The notes beneath the pieces are model-generated. The model worked only from the letters and a program-made list of their open reading frames with translations, was not told where the DNA came from and did not search any database. Positions 61,100-64,000 of a stretch of 64,000 bases of DNA are shown one piece after another (position 1 is the stretch's first letter; each line of letters opens with the position of its first letter). The translations under genes and the position numbers were made by a program. Origin of the DNA: Thermococcus sp. M36 (GTDB taxonomy: Archaea > Methanobacteriota_B > Thermococci > Thermococcales > Thermococcaceae); the NCBI RefSeq assembly GCF_012027355.1, contig NZ_SNUH01000001.1, positions 930,001 to 994,000 of the forward strand. The letters run 5' to 3'.

Positions 61100-62092
61100 C
61101 TATCTCTCAAAGTACTTCCTGTAAAGCTCCCTCGCTTTCTCCTCACCAACGCCCTTTATCAGCACTTTCCCATCTCTGAAAACTATGACACTCGCTTTGC
61201 CATCCGTGAACCTTATACGGCCTCCCTTCAGGGTGTATGTAATCCCCCTGGCCTTTAGCCTTCCTGCGAGTTCATCCAAGTCTATCTCGTCCTCTTTGCT
61301 GATTCTAAAGCCCCCATCACAGGTCTCCTCAATCCTTGTCCTCTTCCTCTTCACTATGGGGACAACATCCCTGGCAACGCGCCTCGCGCTGAAGAGTGTC
61401 AGCGGGTCCATCGTCCTGTATACCGCCAGCTGACAGCCGCTTATGCGGACATCGATATATTGTCTTGCCTCCATGGCCGTTTTCAGGTACTCCCTTATGC
61501 TCTCTGCCCGTTCGAAATCGAGGCCGGCATTTTTCAGCCTCTCGATGTTCAGCTCGTGAACCGTGAGAGGCTGGAGCATCATCTCGTCTATCCCGAGGGA
61601 AGCGGCGAGCTCGGCTATCTTTGGAATGTCCTCATCGTTTATCCCGGGCATGAATATCGTCCTGACAATCGAGCGGACGCTTTTGTCCCTTCCGACTATT
61701 CTCAGCGCATTTACGACGTTTTCAAACGTGTCGGCGTTAGTTATCATCAAATGCTTTTCCCGAGAGGCCGCGTCAAGGCTTATCATGACCAGATCAAAGT
61801 CGAGTTTGCTCCACAGTTCTTCCGTCAGCAGGGAACCGTTGGTCTGCAAATCCAGCCTCGCCTCAGGAAAGCGTTCGCGGAGCATCCTGTTTACTTCGAT
61901 TATCCTTTTGCTGAGCAATGGCTCACCGTACTGGGAGACCGTTATGGCGTACGGCCTGTCCCAGCCGTAGTAGCCCGGCTTTGGGGCCTTCCCGAGCTTG
62001 ACCGCGACGTTCGAATAGCAGAATATGCAGTCGTGATTGCACGCCGGGGTGAGCTCGTAGCTCGGGTGGTGGACGGGGTTGGGATTGCTCAA
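61100..62092 (-). CDS. Radical SAM protein
   Basis: 330 residues. YELTPACNHDCIFCYSNVAV carries the CxxxCxxC iron-sulfur motif, then VSQYGEPLLSKRIIEVN, RLDLQTNGSLLTEELW and MISLDAASREKHL, the normal order of a radical SAM barrel. The C-terminal 100 residues include GGRIRFTDGKASVIVFRDG, a small beta domain, and lack SPASM cysteines. Reaction unknown. It is transcribed toward the permeases; upstream of it lie a small protein gene and pyrK-pyrC on the same strand. Confidence 0.85.
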   Translation of the reverse strand: MSNPNPVHHPSYELTPACNHDCIFCYSNVAVKLGKAPKPGYYGWDRPYAITVSQYGEPLLSKRIIEVNRMLRERFPEARLDLQTNGSLLTEELWSKLDFDLVMISLDAASREKHLMITNADTFENVVNALRIVGRDKSVRSIVRTIFMPGINDEDIPKIAELAASLGIDEMMLQPLTVHELNIERLKNAGLDFERAESIREYLKTAMEARQYIDVRISGCQLAVYRTMDPLTLFSARRVARDVVPIVKRKRTRIEETCDGGFRISKEDEIDLDELAGRLKARGITYTLKGGRIRFTDGKASVIVFRDGKVLIKGVGEEKARELYRKYFER

Positions 62093-62110
62093 ATCTAGCC
62101 CCTGACAGCC

Positions 62111-62236
62111 CTAGCAGTGGGTGGGGAACTTTAAATCCATCACGAACTCCTTTAAGAGCCTTGCCTCTTCGTTTTTCAGTATCTGGGGCTCGACCCCCAT
62201 GCTCCTCGCGAACGCCTCCCAGCTCATCCGTTTCAT
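62111..62236 (-). CDS. Probable small protein, 41 residues
   Basis: Starts MKRMSWEAFARSMGVEPQIL and ends LKFPTHC. GGTGAGAGA lies directly before the ATG and TTTTTAAA at about 62266-62273 gives a TATA box, so it looks like an expressed short gene rather than chance. ATG 62227 is a second possible start. The middle is helical and charged. No family recognised. It lies between pyrK and the radical SAM gene. Confidence 0.55.
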   Translation of the reverse strand: MKRMSWEAFARSMGVEPQILKNEEARLLKEFVMDLKFPTHC

Positions 62237-62283
62237 TCTCTCACCGGGGGAGGCGGAGAAAATGGGTTTAAAAACGTAATTGG

Positions 62284-62985
62284 TCAGAGCAGTCCCCTCA
62301 GCTGGAAGCCGTCGAAGACAGGGCCATCTCTGCAGACGAGGTATTTCCCTAGGTTGCAGGAACCGCAGACGCCTATTCCGCACTTCATGTACCTTTCCGC
62401 TGAAACCTGAACGTTCCTGTAATCCATAGCCCTAAGAACCGCCCCCAGCATGGGCTCTGGGCCACAGGCATAGACCTGATCGAACTCCCCCCTTCTCCCG
62501 GCCAGGACTTCGGTTGGAAAGCCCCTCCTTCCCGCCGAGCCGTCGTCTGTGGTTATGACGACCTCGTCAACATAATCCTCAACGTCCATCAGTGCCAGCT
62601 CGTCCTTTGAGCGGGCGCCATAAATAAGCGTGATGTGTTCGAACTTTTTCCTATTCTGCCTTGCGAAGGCATATAGTGGTGGAATTCCGATGCCGCCCCC
62701 AACGAGGGCGATGTTATCTCCTTTCGGCTCAAAGCCCCTCCCATAGGGACCACGGATCCAGACGTGGTCACCTTCCTCGAGCTCGAAGAGCCTTGATGTG
62801 AACGGGCCGACGCGCTTGACCACTATCAGGTCTTTCCACGCCAGGCTGAAGGGCTTCTCACCGACTCTGGGAAGCCAGGCCATTATAAACTGTCCCGCTT
62901 TGAATTCGAACCTTTTATCGAGCCTGAAGGCTTTAACGTCCTTTGCAACGTCCCAGATTTCCTTAAGCGTTGCCCTTTCCAGCAT
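62284..62985 (-). CDS. pyrK: Dihydroorotate dehydrogenase electron transfer subunit
   Basis: 233 residues from ATG 62985 (MLERATLKEIWDVAK). FAD-binding blocks: KPFSLAWKD region and IRGPYGRGFEPKGDNIALVG, NAD-binding GGGIGIPPLYAFARQ. The C-terminal [2Fe-2S] cysteines lie in MKCGIGVCGSCNLGKYLVCR. It passes electrons between NAD and PyrD in pyrimidine synthesis. The start overlaps pyrC by 23 bases, so both are in one operon. pyrD is not in the window. Confidence 0.93.
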   Translation of the reverse strand: MLERATLKEIWDVAKDVKAFRLDKRFEFKAGQFIMAWLPRVGEKPFSLAWKDLIVVKRVGPFTSRLFELEEGDHVWIRGPYGRGFEPKGDNIALVGGGIGIPPLYAFARQNRKKFEHITLIYGARSKDELALMDVEDYVDEVVITTDDGSAGRRGFPTEVLAGRRGEFDQVYACGPEPMLGAVLRAMDYRNVQVSAERYMKCGIGVCGSCNLGKYLVCRDGPVFDGFQLRGLL

Positions 62986-64000
62986 GAATTCTAACCCCCT
63001 GAGGCTTTCCGAGGATTTCATCGTCCTCCATAACGACCTTTCCATGGAGAACCGTCATGACGACCTTCCCCTTCAGTTTCCGTCCCTCCCAGGGGCTCCA
63101 TTTTGTTTTGGTGTAGAACTCCTCCGGCTTTACGACCCACTCCCTTTTGAGGTCAACTACGGCGAAGTCCGCGTCTTTGCCGACCTCGAAGCCCTTGTTG
63201 GTTATTCCAAATATCCTAATCGGGTTCGTGTGCATCTTCTCGACGATATCGTGGAGGCTCATAAACCCCCTGTTCACGGCATCGAGCAGTAGGGCCACCT
63301 CGGTCTCCAGTCCAGGAATTCCTGCGGCTCCGTTTTCCTTGTCCTCCAGGGTGTGAGGCGCGTGGTCGCTTGCTATGATCGGGATCTCTGAAAACTTTCT
63401 CCAAAGAGCCATCCTCTCGCTTTCGTCCCTCAGCGGGGGATAGACCTTTAGGAGAGAGTTCCTTTCGTAGTCCTTCTTCGTCAGGAACAGGTGGTGTGGT
63501 GTGACCTCGAAGCTGACCCACGGCAGGCTGGCTCCAAGTATGGAGTTTATCCCGCCCCCAGTGGAGACGTGGCAGATGTTGAGAGGCTTTTGCAGCCTCC
63601 TTGCGGCATCAAGGACAAGTTTTATGGCCTTTATCTCTGCTTCCGGCGGCCTCTCAGGATTTTTGGCTATTGTCTCCGGATCTTCCGCGTGGACGCTCAC
63701 TATTCCAGGTGCGCAGGCATAGTCCCCTTCGAAATCCGTGGAGAAGATACCTCCGGTTGAGGCACCTATGAACATCTTGTAGAAGTCTGCATCCACGCTT
63801 TTGGCTTCTTCACAGTTCCCGCTTACGAGAAAACCCAGCGCGTAGTTGGAGTAGGCCCTCCTCTCAAAGATTTCCAGCCTCCTCTCGAACGTCTTGGAGT
63901 CCATAACGGGCGGTTTCGTGTTGGGCATGTCAAAGACCGTTGTTATCCCTCCGTGCAGGGCTGCCTTCGTCCCGCTCTCAACGGTTTCCTTATCGCCCTG
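62963..64000 (-). CDS. pyrC: Dihydroorotase, 5'-truncated by the window edge
   Basis: The frame is open to position 64000; the ATG at 63928 is internal because upstream codons read GTKAALHGGITTVFD before MPNTKP, a conserved dihydroorotase stretch. Other motifs are HVSTGGGINSI-type zinc histidine region, EVTPHHLFLTKKDY and IIASDHAPHT with the catalytic aspartate, GIPGLET, and a C-terminal GKVVMEDDEI. It closes carbamoyl-aspartate to dihydroorotate. Overlaps pyrK. Confidence 0.94.
   Translation of the reverse strand, partial: QGDKETVESGTKAALHGGITTVFDMPNTKPPVMDSKTFERRLEIFERRAYSNYALGFLVSGNCEEAKSVDADFYKMFIGASTGGIFSTDFEGDYACAPGIVSVHAEDPETIAKNPERPPEAEIKAIKLVLDAARRLQKPLNICHVSTGGGINSILGASLPWVSFEVTPHHLFLTKKDYERNSLLKVYPPLRDESERMALWRKFSEIPIIASDHAPHTLEDKENGAAGIPGLETEVALLLDAVNRGFMSLHDIVEKMHTNPIRIFGITNKGFEVGKDADFAVVDLKREWVVKPEEFYTKTKWSPWEGRKLKGKVVMTVLHGKVVMEDDEILGKPQGVRIHAGKGNA

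Overview
The window is archaeal and fits the genus Thermococcus (order Thermococcales). The grounds are a complete A-type ATP synthase operon in the order H-I-K-E-C-F-A-B-D, archaeal SecF/SecD, archaeal Elp3, TtuA and Nip7-like proteins, a GH57 4-alpha-glucanotransferase, a protein with a CGP-CTERM tail, TTTTAAA/TTTATA-type promoters followed by GGTGA-type ribosome binding sites, and C/D box guide sRNAs. No rRNA gene, tRNA gene, CRISPR array or intact insertion sequence was seen. Start codons were refined by hand from ribosome binding sites and family N-termini.

Layout. Positions 1-5,550 form an AT-rich surface-polysaccharide island: two glycosyltransferases (the first cut by the window edge), a hexapeptide-repeat acyltransferase, a DegT-type aminotransferase, a CapD/FlaA1-type dehydratase and a decayed sulfotransferase. 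An opposite-strand flippase (5,549-6,787) follows. Positions 6,860-7,010 hold two tandem C/D box sRNAs, one of which fits two conserved sites of 16S rRNA. Next come a cation-efflux transporter with a structured promoter, MfnA, a CPA2 antiporter with a small membrane protein, a HAD phosphatase and a dolichol-kinase-like protein. Positions 12,035-17,534 carry a divergent pair, a secreted modular binding protein and the 4-alpha-glucanotransferase, sharing a promoter with a perfect TATCAC-N5-GTGATA glycolytic-regulon site. Positions 17,585-22,873 hold a DUF257 protein, TtuA, a DUF4855/CGP-CTERM pair and a flavoprotein. Positions 23,032-26,618 hold a CBS protein, two tandem antiporters and MarC.

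Positions 26,689-38,693 are mostly housekeeping: HisRS, AlaRS, a Nif3 family protein, Elp3, two tandem membrane-anchored paralogues, a cysteine-cluster protein, a Nip7-like protein, a KaiC-like ATPase with an HTH/coiled-coil partner, and S-adenosylmethionine decarboxylase. Positions 39,020-42,149 hold secF-secD-trkA. Positions 42,296-50,999 hold the ATP synthase, followed by the trans-editing protein AlaX. Positions 52,379-60,928 contain three pairs of DppB/DppC-like ABC permeases with enlarged extracytoplasmic inserts and no ATPase or binding protein nearby; the third DppB-like gene is frameshifted. The window closes with a radical SAM protein, a probable 41-residue protein, pyrK and a truncated pyrC.

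The least ordinary items are the permease cluster, the cluster of C/D sRNAs (one abutting a start codon, one antisense to a gene end), several palindromic promoter elements, the DUF4855/CGP-CTERM pair, and two small proteins of 40 and 41 residues. I did not find a clearly new defence or mobile system.
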